The notes under the pieces are model-generated. The model was not told the origin of the DNA, searched no databases, and saw only the letters and a list, made by a program, of their open reading frames with translations. This document shows positions 51,701 through 60,500 of a DNA stretch of 64,000 bases, piece after piece. The translations under genes were made by a program, and so were the position numbers. The DNA comes from an archaeon (GTDB lineage: Archaea > Nanobdellota > Nanobdellia > Woesearchaeales > GW2011-AR15). How positions within the stretch are numbered: the first letter of the stretch is position 1; every line of letters begins with the position of its first letter. The stretch is taken from NCBI GenBank assembly GCA_018657065.1, contig JABHXU010000015.1:52191-116190 (forward strand), read 5' to 3'.

Positions 51701-52891
51701 AAGTTCAATATGATTCATGAAGGGACTAATGATACCATTATCCTTTTTTTCCCATGTCTTCATATTGTCATTTGATTTCAAAAATTGATGATATTTAGAT
51801 AAGCCATAAACCAAGTTGTTATCTTCAGTATCAGGTAGTAATTTATTCATTGCAAAGAATAAATTTTCATTACCTTTCATAATAGGATCAACACCATTAA
51901 TGACTTTGGTAGTTAGATTGAATTCTTGTAAAGGTATTTCAATATAAGCAATAGTTAATAAATCATCTTTGAGAAATAAATTTGAAATTCCATTAGGAGA
52001 TTCAACATTTATTTGTGAAATTGGTAACCATGTTAGTCCATTATCAAAAGATTCAAATAAAGAATCTTGAAAAGATACCATTTGACTAGTCCCATGTAAT
52101 TTGTGCATAAATGATATAATTAAATGACCTGGTTTTTTTTCATCCTTAATTATATCAGATAAAATTAAATGTTTTTTTACAGGTAAATTAACCTTTGTCC
52201 AAGATTCACCTAAATCATGTGATACATAAAGAATTCCATTACTATATTGTCCACTCCCACCTAAATCTGTTTGTTTACCTGTAGGTCCTCCATTACCATG
52301 TTCTCCAGCTTCAATCATTACATAGGCAAAGATCTTATCATCTAAAACTAAAAACTTTGAAAGTTTAACAAAATGAGCAAAATCAAAATTATTAGGAGGG
52401 AGCACTAAATCTGAAAGTTCTTTTTCATTTGGTGAAATGTCAATTACTTTTTGATTGTTAAGATTAATTACAATAAATTTATTGTCTTCCTTTTTTGTAT
52501 TTGAGTTAAAACTAACATAGATGAGGTTATCTTTAATACTAATTTCTTGACAACCTCTAGATTTATTCACAGAAAAAATTTGTTTAAAAATATTATTTTC
52601 ATATTGAAAAACACCTAATCGACTGCATAAAAATAATTGATTATTTTGCATATCTAGTTGTGTGTATTCATAAGAATTATTAATTAAAGACCAAGATTCA
52701 GCCTTATTGTCTGATTTATAAACTCCTCTGTATGTTGTTAAGTATAGTTCATTTGGATTATTTTCATTTTGTACGAAATCAATTACATGTCCTCCTGGAG
52801 GCCAATCCATAGATTCCCATACTAATTCGTTACTATATACAATATTTATTAAGAAAAATAATAATAGAATGATGAGCATAGATTTTCTCAT
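48770..52891 (-). CDS. Secreted Asp-box (BNR) beta-propeller protein
   Basis: A 1373-residue protein with a signal peptide (MLIILLLFFLINIVYS). The rest consists of about sixteen Asp-box turns (S-x-D-x-G-x-[ST]-W), e.g. SHDLGESWTKV, SINSGQTWTQI, SIDGGNTWQGL and SKNQGKTWSEL, spaced as in VPS10/sortilin-like and sialidase-like propellers. There is room for at least two large propellers. No sialidase catalytic triad can be pointed to, so binding of glycans or proteins is more likely than hydrolysis. Cys are few, unlike in the neighbouring surface proteins. The 3' end overlaps the metallopeptidase gene by 4 nt (convergent). Confidence 0.88.
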   Translation of the reverse strand: MRKSMLIILLLFFLINIVYSNELVWESMDWPPGGHVIDFVQNENNPNELYLTTYRGVYKSDNKAESWSLINNSYEYTQLDMQNNQLFLCSRLGVFQYENNIFKQIFSVNKSRGCQEISIKDNLIYVSFNSNTKKEDNKFIVINLNNQKVIDISPNEKELSDLVLPPNNFDFAHFVKLSKFLVLDDKIFAYVMIEAGEHGNGGPTGKQTDLGGSGQYSNGILYVSHDLGESWTKVNLPVKKHLILSDIIKDEKKPGHLIISFMHKLHGTSQMVSFQDSLFESFDNGLTWLPISQINVESPNGISNLFLKDDLLTIAYIEIPLQEFNLTTKVINGVDPIMKGNENLFFAMNKLLPDTEDNNLVYGLSKYHQFLKSNDNMKTWEKKDNGIISPFMNHIELHPTDPNIIIAASNFGQIPYLTKNFGNTSEMISTHFKLLFIEDIKFNPHNPSEVLFAAESSEIHKSDNFGHNLTFMNPLFNAAKVNDIEHYKNDLFFSSILGYGLSTSTNIKFKDYYDFEHFYQLSGSPDYSYDFEFHPTNNSILFASNSPKFFENHSSIYKFTNDNNIDANWSLVFKEESTGITALEFDINNRIYAGITGNNSKIIYSDNLGKTWKNLNPFLTFSNIHKISVDHSNEKIIYAAPWGGGLFRSINSGQTWTQINSPIYSVGDIIIDKTNSNRILISDRTTPVIYETIDKGITWNKIINLDNKKYYRIMSMTLHKGELYFSVMNKIRGFFDVIFRGPISGTTFKSNGKIINQIKGDKKRTIISFESFNNDIYAVPHIKGMYKLKQGKFIDISKKLPDIGFNNLLITNDYIYAAGASDLDFKLKNRVKDDNIINEVYVSNNDGQNWYVTLKNNPFNSSVKKIKQHPKNSSVFYVATKTGIYLSTDKTKTWNSQNKNLNFLNIGDMVITNNYVYVGTLGGGVYSGKINNNFSITWNNSSGPRPKIHNIIIKTDPKDSDILYTSSYPGGVFKSINNGETWSEINFALPSFEVDYPLKQGYYSLEIDPNNSKILYLGIYKKGVFKSIDGGNTWQGLYGKFGQNKKIMKLGIREVRVDPNNSDHIYLISNSGIYFSKNQGKTWSELNKGFDSKDILTLEFIGEDILAGSNGYGVFKLNKKTKYWKNLGYPIGYEYWTHWDRRTYSTISLLYDQIDPNKIFFANFPSGLYVSTNGAKSWEDSSLGLGNDGPMSIAQDQNNSSILYAGTYNSIFKSVNYGKTWEHKSLGMPSEQWPFSIAIDKNNTNILYTATKNGQNKAHCNKNDFCGVVMKSINSSNSWEYIMNGLDNKSEFYNIIIHPKNENILFLSSNKGNYISYNSGELWKPLNTGLPTTNNQVRYNVANVLGITADNKYLVLSLMNHGLWKMDISNISY

Positions 52892-52972
52892 TACAAATAA
52901 GATATGTGTTTTATTTAAATACGTTTTGATAGATTTGTAAAGAAAAAGTAAAATAATAAAAAAATTTTAAAT

Positions 52973-53206
52973 TTATTTTCTGCCTCTTGCCATTTTAGCT
53001 CTTGAGACATCTCCGTTTTTGTCAACAAAGTATAGGTAACCTGATTCTTTTTTGACTCCAACTTTTGAAACTTTTTCAGCTGAAGCTTTACCTTTTTTTC
53101 TTCCGCCTCTGCTCATTTTAGCTCTTGAGACATCTCCGTCTTTATCAACAAAGTATAGGTATCCTGCTTCTTTTTTAACTCCTGCACTAGCAACTTTTTC
53201 AGCCAT
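52973..53206 (-). CDS. Small basic protein made of two tandem GYLYFVDKxGDVSRAKM repeats
   Basis: A 77-residue, Lys/Arg-rich protein in which a unit of about 36 residues occurs twice. Both contain GVKKE[AS]GYLYFVDK then [DN]GDVSRAKM[AS]RG; they differ at only a few places. Each copy looks like a small beta-hairpin with a basic tail, possibly nucleic-acid-binding. The ribosome-binding site CGGAGGTT is about the best in the window, about 9 nt before the ATG, and the leader is structured, so strong and perhaps controlled expression is likely. Single-repeat relatives exist in archaea and bacteria as far as I recall; function unknown. Confidence 0.8.
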   Translation of the reverse strand: MAEKVASAGVKKEAGYLYFVDKDGDVSRAKMSRGGRKKGKASAEKVSKVGVKKESGYLYFVDKNGDVSRAKMARGRK

Positions 53207-53330
53207 TTTTTATTAACCTCCGTTATGGTTTAAAGGGGACTAATTATGATTAAATTGATTATCTTCCCCCTCTCCGTCTATAATTAGAGGGATCTTACTT
53301 TATAAATTTTTCGCGTTTTCTTTATAAAGA
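53207..53330 (-). promoter_or_regulatory. Promoter and GC-structured leader of the tandem-repeat protein
   Basis: Two TATA-like TTTATAAA sequences (about 53300-53307 and 53320-53327) precede a leader with two possible stems. AGAGGG (53286-53291) can pair with CCCTCT (53268-53273), and TCCCC (53265-53269) can pair with GGGGA (53235-53239). The two stems share bases 53268-53269, so they exclude one another in part. The ribosome-binding site (53215-53222) lies just after the second stem. Whether the first stem is transcribed depends on which TATA box is used. Confidence 0.4.
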
Positions 53331-53368
53331 AAGCTAAAACTGCCGTCTATAACTTATAATATGAAAAA

Positions 53369-54058
53369 TCACACATTCATGATTTTTAGAACTTTTTTTA
53401 TCTCTTCTTCAGTTGAAGAGCAACCATTTAACTTAATAGCCCATAGAATTGCTTCAAGTAATGTTTTCTTTGGTTTTTGAATATTTAGATAATACTCTTC
53501 AAACAATCCCATTTCATAAGCAATTGAGACTAATTCTAAAGATCTAATAACTTTTACATTTTTTACTACGTCCTTAAAAATATCAACATTTTCTTTATCT
53601 ACAAAAACTCTTTCATGTAGTTTTCTTTCCATTCTATCTTTTACTAAAAGAGTATTCTCAATAATCATTCTTGTCACAAATTCATCAATTACAACAGCAT
53701 TAGCATTTAACAGTTGATATGCAACAATAACTTCAACTTCAGCATATTGAACATTTTTAATATAGTTATCATGGACTTTAAAAAGATTATTAGACATTTT
53801 TAGAAGATGTAATGTTCTAGGTTTAAGCTGAGGGTCATCATAAATTTTTATAACTCCTTCTTGCAATAATTTTAAAATTTGTAATGCTTCAAATTTGAAT
53901 TTTTTGCTAGTTAGTGGTCTATCAATACATTCTCTTTTAACTGAATTAGTTATATAAAACTCTCCTTTAAATTTTTCTTTAAGAGGTTTTAAAATATGCA
54001 AGAGATTATTTAATGATAAATTAATAAGAGGTCCTGTATCAAAAACAAGAGCTTTCAT
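53369..54058 (-). CDS. PIN-domain-like protein (possible toxin-type nuclease)
   Basis: A 229-residue protein that opens with MKALVFDTGPLINLSLNNL, the first PIN strand with its catalytic Asp. Further acidic positions fit the PIN pattern: Glu in SVKRECID, Glu in YAEVEVIVAY and Asp in VIDEFVTRM. A helical C-terminal extension of about 70 residues follows. PIN proteins of this kind are often RNases in toxin-antitoxin pairs or in RNA processing. Its ATG overlaps the stop of a 22-codon ORF that overlaps the upstream gene, so three frames are coupled. Confidence 0.75.
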   Translation of the reverse strand: MKALVFDTGPLINLSLNNLLHILKPLKEKFKGEFYITNSVKRECIDRPLTSKKFKFEALQILKLLQEGVIKIYDDPQLKPRTLHLLKMSNNLFKVHDNYIKNVQYAEVEVIVAYQLLNANAVVIDEFVTRMIIENTLLVKDRMERKLHERVFVDKENVDIFKDVVKNVKVIRSLELVSIAYEMGLFEEYYLNIQKPKKTLLEAILWAIKLNGCSSTEEEIKKVLKIMNV

Positions 54059-54123
54059 AAATTCAACCTCTCTTTTTTGAAAACTCGTTTTACTCCGTTA
54101 TCAAAAACAAGTGCTTTATTCAT
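54055..54123 (-). CDS. 22-codon ORF resembling the start of the PIN gene, coupled on both sides
   Basis: It encodes MNKALVFDNGVKRVFKKERL followed by NL. The ATG (54123-54121) overlaps the TGA of the upstream gene and its own TGA (54057-54055) overlaps the ATG of the PIN gene, so both junctions are ATGA. KALVFD-x-G equals the first residues of the PIN protein (MKALVFDTG), and the DNA is likewise nearly identical over about 19 bases. It looks like a partial tandem duplication of the PIN gene start, kept as a short translatable linker. Confidence 0.5.
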   Translation of the reverse strand: MNKALVFDNGVKRVFKKERLNL

Positions 54124-54659
54124 TTGAATAAACCTCTTGTAAATTCTAATCGTTTTTTCATATTTAGATTATGACCAAAATCATCAACAATTCTTGTTTT
54201 TCCAATATAATCCATTAGATCCCAAATAGATATTCCAATAGAATCAGCAACTTGACCCATTGAAATTCCATGTTCAAACATTCTTGATGCTTTTTTTATT
54301 TGAGCACGTTCAAGTACTTCTTGAATATAATATTTTGTTTTGTTATTAGTTTTAGATATATCTTTTATTATATGTTTTATCTCAGATTCATATAGATTGA
54401 TCTTCCCTTCTTCAATATATTTAATAGCATCATCCAAGTGTGGGAGTAAAAATAAATCTACGTCTTTTTTAGATTGATAAATTTTTGACATAGAATAAAT
54501 TGTAACAGCAATTGTTATTGAATATTTGTCTTGAAAGATTGTAGCATTATGAACAACATGATCACTTAATTCTCTAAGTTTGAAAAGTTCACCTTTTTTA
54601 ATAATTGTAACAGCTTGTCTTAAAACATTTAAAATATCTTTTTTGACAATTGGATTCAT
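54120..54659 (-). CDS. Helical partner protein of the PIN module, possible antitoxin
   Basis: A 179-residue, mainly helical protein. Residues 130-165 contain an HTH-like segment (ISMGQVADSIGISIWDLMDY), and the C-terminus (MKKRLEFTRGLFK) is basic. The gene is upstream of the PIN gene on the same strand, and the two are linked by the 22-codon overlapping ORF. Order and coupling resemble a toxin-antitoxin operon with the DNA-binding partner first, but antitoxin function is an inference. I recognise no named family. Confidence 0.65.
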   Translation of the reverse strand: MNPIVKKDILNVLRQAVTIIKKGELFKLRELSDHVVHNATIFQDKYSITIAVTIYSMSKIYQSKKDVDLFLLPHLDDAIKYIEEGKINLYESEIKHIIKDISKTNNKTKYYIQEVLERAQIKKASRMFEHGISMGQVADSIGISIWDLMDYIGKTRIVDDFGHNLNMKKRLEFTRGLFK

Positions 54660-54700
54660 AGTTTTTTTAAATGCTTAATTTTATATAAATATTCCTCTTC

Positions 54701-56053
54701 ATGAATTTTATGAAAAGAGACTACCTTTTTCTTTTTTTAATCATTCTTTTTCAGTCTACACTTTTAATTAATTATACAATTAAAGATGATTCTGCTTATG
54801 GTTGGGATCAATCTTGGCATTTAATGATTACTGAACATAAATTAAATCAAATTAAGGGAGTTGATATTTCTACATATGAGGTAGAACAAAAATATCCAAT
54901 CTTTGAATTCATAAATAATTATTATCCTCCTTTTTTTCATGTTGCAAGTTTGCCATTTTATGCTGTTTCAAAGTCACTAGATTCAGCTTTATTAGTTAAT
55001 ATCTTTTTTATGGCAATATTAGTTGTTAGTTGTTACTTTATCTCTAAGAAAAAAATTTATTTAAGCATTGCAGTGGCTTTTTTCCCCTTATATAATGTTT
55101 TAATGAGGCAATTTTTAATTGATTATGCATTAGTGTCTCTTATTGCTTTAGCATATTGGTTCTTATTGTATTCCAAGAATTTTAAAGATACTAAATATTC
55201 AATTTTATTTGCATTTGCATTTGCCATTGGTATGTTAACTAAATGGAGTTTTTTTGTATATTTATTGATTCCAACAAGTATTAGTATTCTTAAATCAAAA
55301 AAAATTAAGAATTTAATTTTATCTGGTTCAATTATTTTGCTTTTGATCTCACCATGGTACATTTCAAAATGGAATATTGGATTATTATTTAGAAATGTTA
55401 TGATTTCAATGAATTCTCCTTTATTTTATTTTGGAGAATTATTAACAAATCTGAATATTGTTTTGTTTTTACTTTTAATTCCTGCTATTTTTGAAATTAA
55501 AAAGAGTTACAATTTGATTTTTTTGATAACAATTTTTTCAATAATTCCAAACAAAGATTCTAGATATATAGCACCACTTTATTTATTTGCTTTAAGTTTA
55601 ATATTAAATAAATTTAAGAGATATCAAAAACATATTCTTATTTTTTTAATTGTTTTTAGTTTTGCGTTTAATTCATCTTGTATTAATTTAGATTTAGGAT
55701 CTAAGAATGTTAAAATGATTAATACTAAAGGATATTATCCAAAGTATAATACTATGGATTTTACAATATTAAATGATGTGATTAGAGAAAATAATACTAT
55801 TTGTATAATTGCAGAACATGATTCCATCAATGATGCATTTTTACCTTATTATGTTTATTCAAATAATTTACCAGTAAAAAAAATAATTGGGAATGGATGT
55901 AATCCTTTAAGTTATGATTTATCTATTGTAGGTCCAATCAAAGATACTTGGAGAAAAAAGCAATTTATGAGTTCATATAATTTTTTACAAGAAAATATGG
56001 ATTCATTTGAAATACTTTTTGAAGGTAACTTTTCTATATATAAAAGGCGATAA
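54701..56053 (+). CDS. GT-C type membrane glycosyltransferase (GT39-like)
   Basis: A 450-residue protein with about ten predicted membrane helices and a C-terminal outer domain of about 100 residues. The first outer loop has an acidic pair (IKDDSAYGWDQSWHLM), as in ArnT/PMT-like GT-C enzymes, followed by YYPPFFHVASLPFYAVSKSL. It probably transfers a sugar from a polyprenyl-phosphate donor to surface proteins or lipids, which fits the many secreted proteins here; donor and acceptor are unknown. TTATATAAATA (about 54672-54682) is about 25 nt from the ATG, so it is leaderless. Confidence 0.8.
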   Translation: MNFMKRDYLFLFLIILFQSTLLINYTIKDDSAYGWDQSWHLMITEHKLNQIKGVDISTYEVEQKYPIFEFINNYYPPFFHVASLPFYAVSKSLDSALLVNIFFMAILVVSCYFISKKKIYLSIAVAFFPLYNVLMRQFLIDYALVSLIALAYWFLLYSKNFKDTKYSILFAFAFAIGMLTKWSFFVYLLIPTSISILKSKKIKNLILSGSIILLLISPWYISKWNIGLLFRNVMISMNSPLFYFGELLTNLNIVLFLLLIPAIFEIKKSYNLIFLITIFSIIPNKDSRYIAPLYLFALSLILNKFKRYQKHILIFLIVFSFAFNSSCINLDLGSKNVKMINTKGYYPKYNTMDFTILNDVIRENNTICIIAEHDSINDAFLPYYVYSNNLPVKKIIGNGCNPLSYDLSIVGPIKDTWRKKQFMSSYNFLQENMDSFEILFEGNFSIYKRR

Positions 56054-56085
56054 ATTTAATAATCACATATATCTAAATATTAAAT

Positions 56086-56658
56086 ATGTATGAAAAATTT
56101 AGAAATGCACTAAAAGATTCAACCAAAGAGGATTCATTTAAAACTAATTTTGGAGAAATTAAAAATTTAAAAGAACTTCGAACTCTTCTTTTTGCTAAAG
56201 GCAAAAAATTATTTAATCAATATGTTGATCATAATGAAAATCATTTTGCTAATTGGATTGAACATGCTTTTAGTGATGATGAACTAGCATCTTCTTTAAG
56301 ATTAACAAATTCTTTTCATACAACTCTTAAAATTCTTGATAGTAGAATTAAATATTTAGAACTTTGGGTTGAACATAATAAAGATAAAGAGGAAATGTCT
56401 CAATTTTTGCTTAAAAATAAAGATTATCACATAAATTTTGAGCCTGAGTTTCATAAATTTGAGACTCTTCAAAACCATAATTTGAATTGGGTCAATGAAT
56501 TCTTTCCAGAAAAAAATAATGAACCAACAAAGACTAATGAAACAAATGATTTTGAACAAAAATTAGGTAGAGAGGTTCAAATGCTTAAAGATCTTCAAAC
56601 AAAATACCAATTTGAAACAAAACCTAGTTTATTCCAAAGAATATTTAAAAAAAAATAA
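56086..56658 (+). CDS. Conserved hypothetical helical protein, 190 residues
   Basis: A soluble helical protein. The segment HNENHFANWIEHAFSDDELA resembles a motif I have seen in small archaeal domains of unknown function, in which a His/Asn/Phe-Ala-x-Trp-Ile pattern follows a Gly-Lys-rich loop (LLFAKGKKLFNQYVDH). The last 60 residues are low-complexity and charged, ending FQRIFKKK, which could bind membrane or nucleic acid. It is 32 nt after the glycosyltransferase and 15 nt before truD, so it is probably in one operon. Confidence 0.6.
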   Translation: MYEKFRNALKDSTKEDSFKTNFGEIKNLKELRTLLFAKGKKLFNQYVDHNENHFANWIEHAFSDDELASSLRLTNSFHTTLKILDSRIKYLELWVEHNKDKEEMSQFLLKNKDYHINFEPEFHKFETLQNHNLNWVNEFFPEKNNEPTKTNETNDFEQKLGREVQMLKDLQTKYQFETKPSLFQRIFKKK

Positions 56659-56673
56659 ACTTCTTTAGTTTAT

Positions 56674-57591
56674 ATGATACTTAAACAAATACCTGAAGAT
56701 TTCATTGTTGAAGAAATTCCTAAAATTTCTAAATCAAAATTAGGAAGCTATTTTTATTATAAACTTAAAAAAACAAATTACAATACTGAAAAAATTATTC
56801 AGTTACTTTGTAAAAAACATAATTTACCTAGAAAATACTTTTCTTATGCAGGAAATAAAGATAAAATTGCAATAACAACCCAATATATATCAGTTAAACA
56901 AGAGATACCTGAATTGAAAACAGAAGGTTTTGAAATTAAAAAAATTGGAAGAGGTAAGAATCCAATATCACTTGGAGATTTAAATGGAAATAGATTTATA
57001 ATTACTGTTAGAGATATAACTAAAAAGCCATTTGAAAAATCAGAATTTATTAATTATTTTGGAGAACAAAGGTTTGGTAAACATAATGTGGAAATTGGAA
57101 TTGCTATTTTAAAAAAAGATTTTAAAAAAGCATCATCATTAATTGATTATTTTTTTGTTCAAGAACATTTAAAACAAAAACCTAATGACTATGTAGGTGC
57201 AATACAAAAGGTTCCATTTAAAATTTTAAAAATATATATTCATGCAGTTCAAAGTTATTTTTGGAATAAAGTTGCAAAACAAATTGTTGTAGATGAGATT
57301 CCTCTTATTGCTTTTGATACTGATTTTGAAAATAGTGAGATTGAAAAAGCTTATGACAAGATACTTTTAGAGGAAAAATTATTATTAAGAGATTTTGTTA
57401 TTAGACAATTTCACAATTTAACTCCACACGGTACAATTAGAAAAAGAATAACTAAAGTTAAAGATTTAAAAATAGGAAATTTAGAAAACGATGAATTAAA
57501 TAAAAAAAATAAAAAAATAAAAGTGGAGTTTGTCCTAAACAAAGGGAGCTATGCTACTGTTTTTATTAAATTTTTATTTAGCCAAATATAG
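56674..57591 (+). CDS. truD: tRNA pseudouridine synthase TruD
   Basis: Makes pseudouridine at position 13 of tRNA. The catalytic motif is SYAGNKDKIAITTQYIS (Asp in NKD is the nucleophile), preceded by FIVEEIPKI, where TruD proteins have FxVxExP. GEQRFGKHNVEIG is the next TruD signature. At 305 residues it is shorter than typical archaeal TruD (about 400): the insertion domain between the two halves is reduced. The core appears complete. It overlaps the convergent DsbA/Kazal protein gene by 14 nt. Confidence 0.92.
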   Translation: MILKQIPEDFIVEEIPKISKSKLGSYFYYKLKKTNYNTEKIIQLLCKKHNLPRKYFSYAGNKDKIAITTQYISVKQEIPELKTEGFEIKKIGRGKNPISLGDLNGNRFIITVRDITKKPFEKSEFINYFGEQRFGKHNVEIGIAILKKDFKKASSLIDYFFVQEHLKQKPNDYVGAIQKVPFKILKIYIHAVQSYFWNKVAKQIVVDEIPLIAFDTDFENSEIEKAYDKILLEEKLLLRDFVIRQFHNLTPHGTIRKRITKVKDLKIGNLENDELNKKNKKIKVEFVLNKGSYATVFIKFLFSQI

Positions 57592-60500
57592 CAGACAACC
57601 AGCTAAATATTTGTTTTATTAGTGAATTTGTTTCAGCTAAGTCTTCACTTAAATCAGCACATTTCCCACTCATACAAGTGTTACTTTGACACTCATAATT
57701 GTTTTGACATACTGAGTTTTTTCTTAGTTGAGATTCAAATTCTTTGCTAATTCCACAATATGAAGGTTCAGAGTTTTTAACTAATCTAGTTCCATATGGC
57801 AGGCAAGCTCCTTGATAAGTGCAGCCATCGCAATTAGGATCTACAGTTTGAGTGTTACATTTACCTTCATCACATCCAAATTCACAATCATAATATTTAC
57901 TGGATGTTGAATCACCATTACAACTATATTCAAGTAATTTATAAGAATTGATACAGTAATCTGTTGCGCCATTTGGTGTTTCTTTAGATATAACAGTTCC
58001 TTTGTTCCAAGTATTAAATCCTCCATCTGAATCACTACAAACATTAGGAACAACACCTAAAGCTTCATCAATTTCTTTTTTGAAATTTTGATAAGGTTGA
58101 GCTCCTGAAACTAATTTTCCATTAATAAAAAATGCAGGAGTACCTTTAGCACCTTGTTGTTGTCCTTCGTTGAAATCATCGTTAACTTCTTTTTTGTATC
58201 TTTCTTCATCCATACAATTATTGAATCTACTTGATGATAATCCTAAATCTTTAGCCCATTTTTTGAAATTTTCATAACTTAAATCTGCTTGATTTTTAAA
58301 CAATAAATCATGATAATCCCAAAACTCGCCTTGTTCATGTGCACACTCGGCTGCTTGCGCAGCCTTGTATGCATTTTGATGAAAACTGAGTGGGAAATTA
58401 CTAAAAACAAATTTAACTTTTCCAGTATTTATGTATTCTTTTTTTATTTGATCAAAAGTATCATCATGGAACCTTTTACAAAATGGACATTCATAGTCAG
58501 CGTATTCAATAATGGTTACAGGAGCATTACTTTTTCCAAGGTATGGTTCTTCTAAATTATTACTAAGCGTACATTTACCCTCATAATCTTTAGAAACACT
58601 TGCACCTTTTCTAAAACAATCATTACTATATGTTTCTCCATTACATCCGCACACAGGATCATATTGTTCTGTGCAAACTTCGGGTTTGACTTCACAACTT
58701 CCAGACCTTGATCCGCAAGTGTTTAATTCACAAAATTCATTACTTTTACAATCACTGTTACTATAACATAAATCCTCATTTTTGTAAGAGTAAAAATTAG
58801 CAAAATCTGCTTTTGAATGACCACTGACTGTAGCAATTGATACCAAGTAATATTTTTCAATTGCATTTGCGTCTTCATTACCTGCGACAGCTACAGCTAC
58901 AGCATCTGATTCTTCTTTTGCATCTTCAATAAAAACCTCTTCTGTATCACTATATAAATATCTGGAATAAGAATTTCCAACAACATATTTACCTTCATAA
59001 ATACAAGTTTGCCATGTAACTCCAGGTCCTACAGCTGTTCCTACAGCAGTGTCACATGTTTGTTTATACATGTAAACTTTGTGAGCTTCGCCACTTGGAG
59101 AAATGACAATTGTTTTTACAGATCCTACAGCATTTTGACCTGAAATTTCACCAGTTACTTTTACTGTTTCACCTAAATTATAAATTGATTTATCGGTTTT
59201 AACATTGTAAGTGAAGTCATTGTTTTGTATACATTCGCCATTTAAGCAACCATTTGGACAAGTAACATAATCTCCATTCACATGAACATTATCTTCATGA
59301 CAATAGTACTCTCTTAAATGATTGGTGTCTTCGCATTTATCATACCAATATCTAGGATTCTGGCTTGCATCAAGAGCATAGGTTTTACCTTTTTCATAGA
59401 TTTCTCGCCCACCATCAGAATCTGTGCATGTTATAGTTGGTTGAAGTTTACATGCACCATTACTACATCCATAAGGACATTTGTAATATGTATTATCACC
59501 TTGATTATTTGAACAATAAGTTTCAATTAAATAACAATTATTTCCTGTACATTCTCTTGCATAATAGTTTCTTGAAGGATCATTAGGATTACCTCCTAAT
59601 TGGCAGTAATCTTCATCATATCTAGTTACACCATTTCCAGTATAACCTTTTTCATAATAGTTTTTACCATTATCTGAATCAATACAAATATTGTTTCCTA
59701 GGTATCTATCAATAATTTTAATGAAATTTTCTAACGGCTGTGCACCTACAATTATTTCACTATTTATTAAAAATGTTGGAGTTCCTGAAACATCATCATC
59801 ATTAGACATTTCAATATCATCTTCTAATTCTTGTTCAAAGATACCATTTTCAACACATTCTTCCATTTCATCGTCATTAGCACCAACATCTTCGGCATAA
59901 TTATACGCGTCATTCATTGAGCTTGGAGGATTTTGCATCATTAAATCAACGAATTTAAAAAAATCATCTTCTCCTTCTTCATCTAAGATACATTCACCAA
60001 GCATTGCAAATTCATCACCATTTGAGTGAAAAGGCATTGGTTTATTTCTAAATTCAAAACTAATACTATCTCCATATTTATCAAATAATGAACTTATAGT
60101 TGTCCAAGATCTTTGTGAGAATGGACATTGAAATCCTAAATAACCAATTATTTTGACAGGAGCATTTTTAGATCCTTTAACTGGTTCAGGTTGCATTTTT
60201 TGAGTTGGTTCATCAGTGCATCTTCCGTCATTACATCCACTTGGACAAGCTCTATCAACATAAGTTGTTGTTACATAAGGATTTGTACAATAGTATTCTC
60301 TAATACCACATAAACTACCTTCACAATTGTTCCATGGTTGTTTTGTGTTCATGTTTTGACAGTAGTCTGTGTGCTGAGGACCTTCTTCAAATCTAGGTTC
60401 AGTAATTGTTCCTCTTTCATAAATATCAATTCCATCATCTGTTTCGTAACACATTCCTTTTTCATTTGTACATTTTCCTCGATTACAATAAGGGGCATTA

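Noticed and set aside
48770-52891. Sialidase (neuraminidase) assignment for the Asp-box protein
   Set aside because: Asp-boxes alone do not show sialidase activity; the catalytic Arg triad, Tyr and Glu could not be placed.
54120-54659. Firm antitoxin label
   Set aside because: Only an HTH-like segment and gene order support it; no match to a known antitoxin family can be shown by eye.
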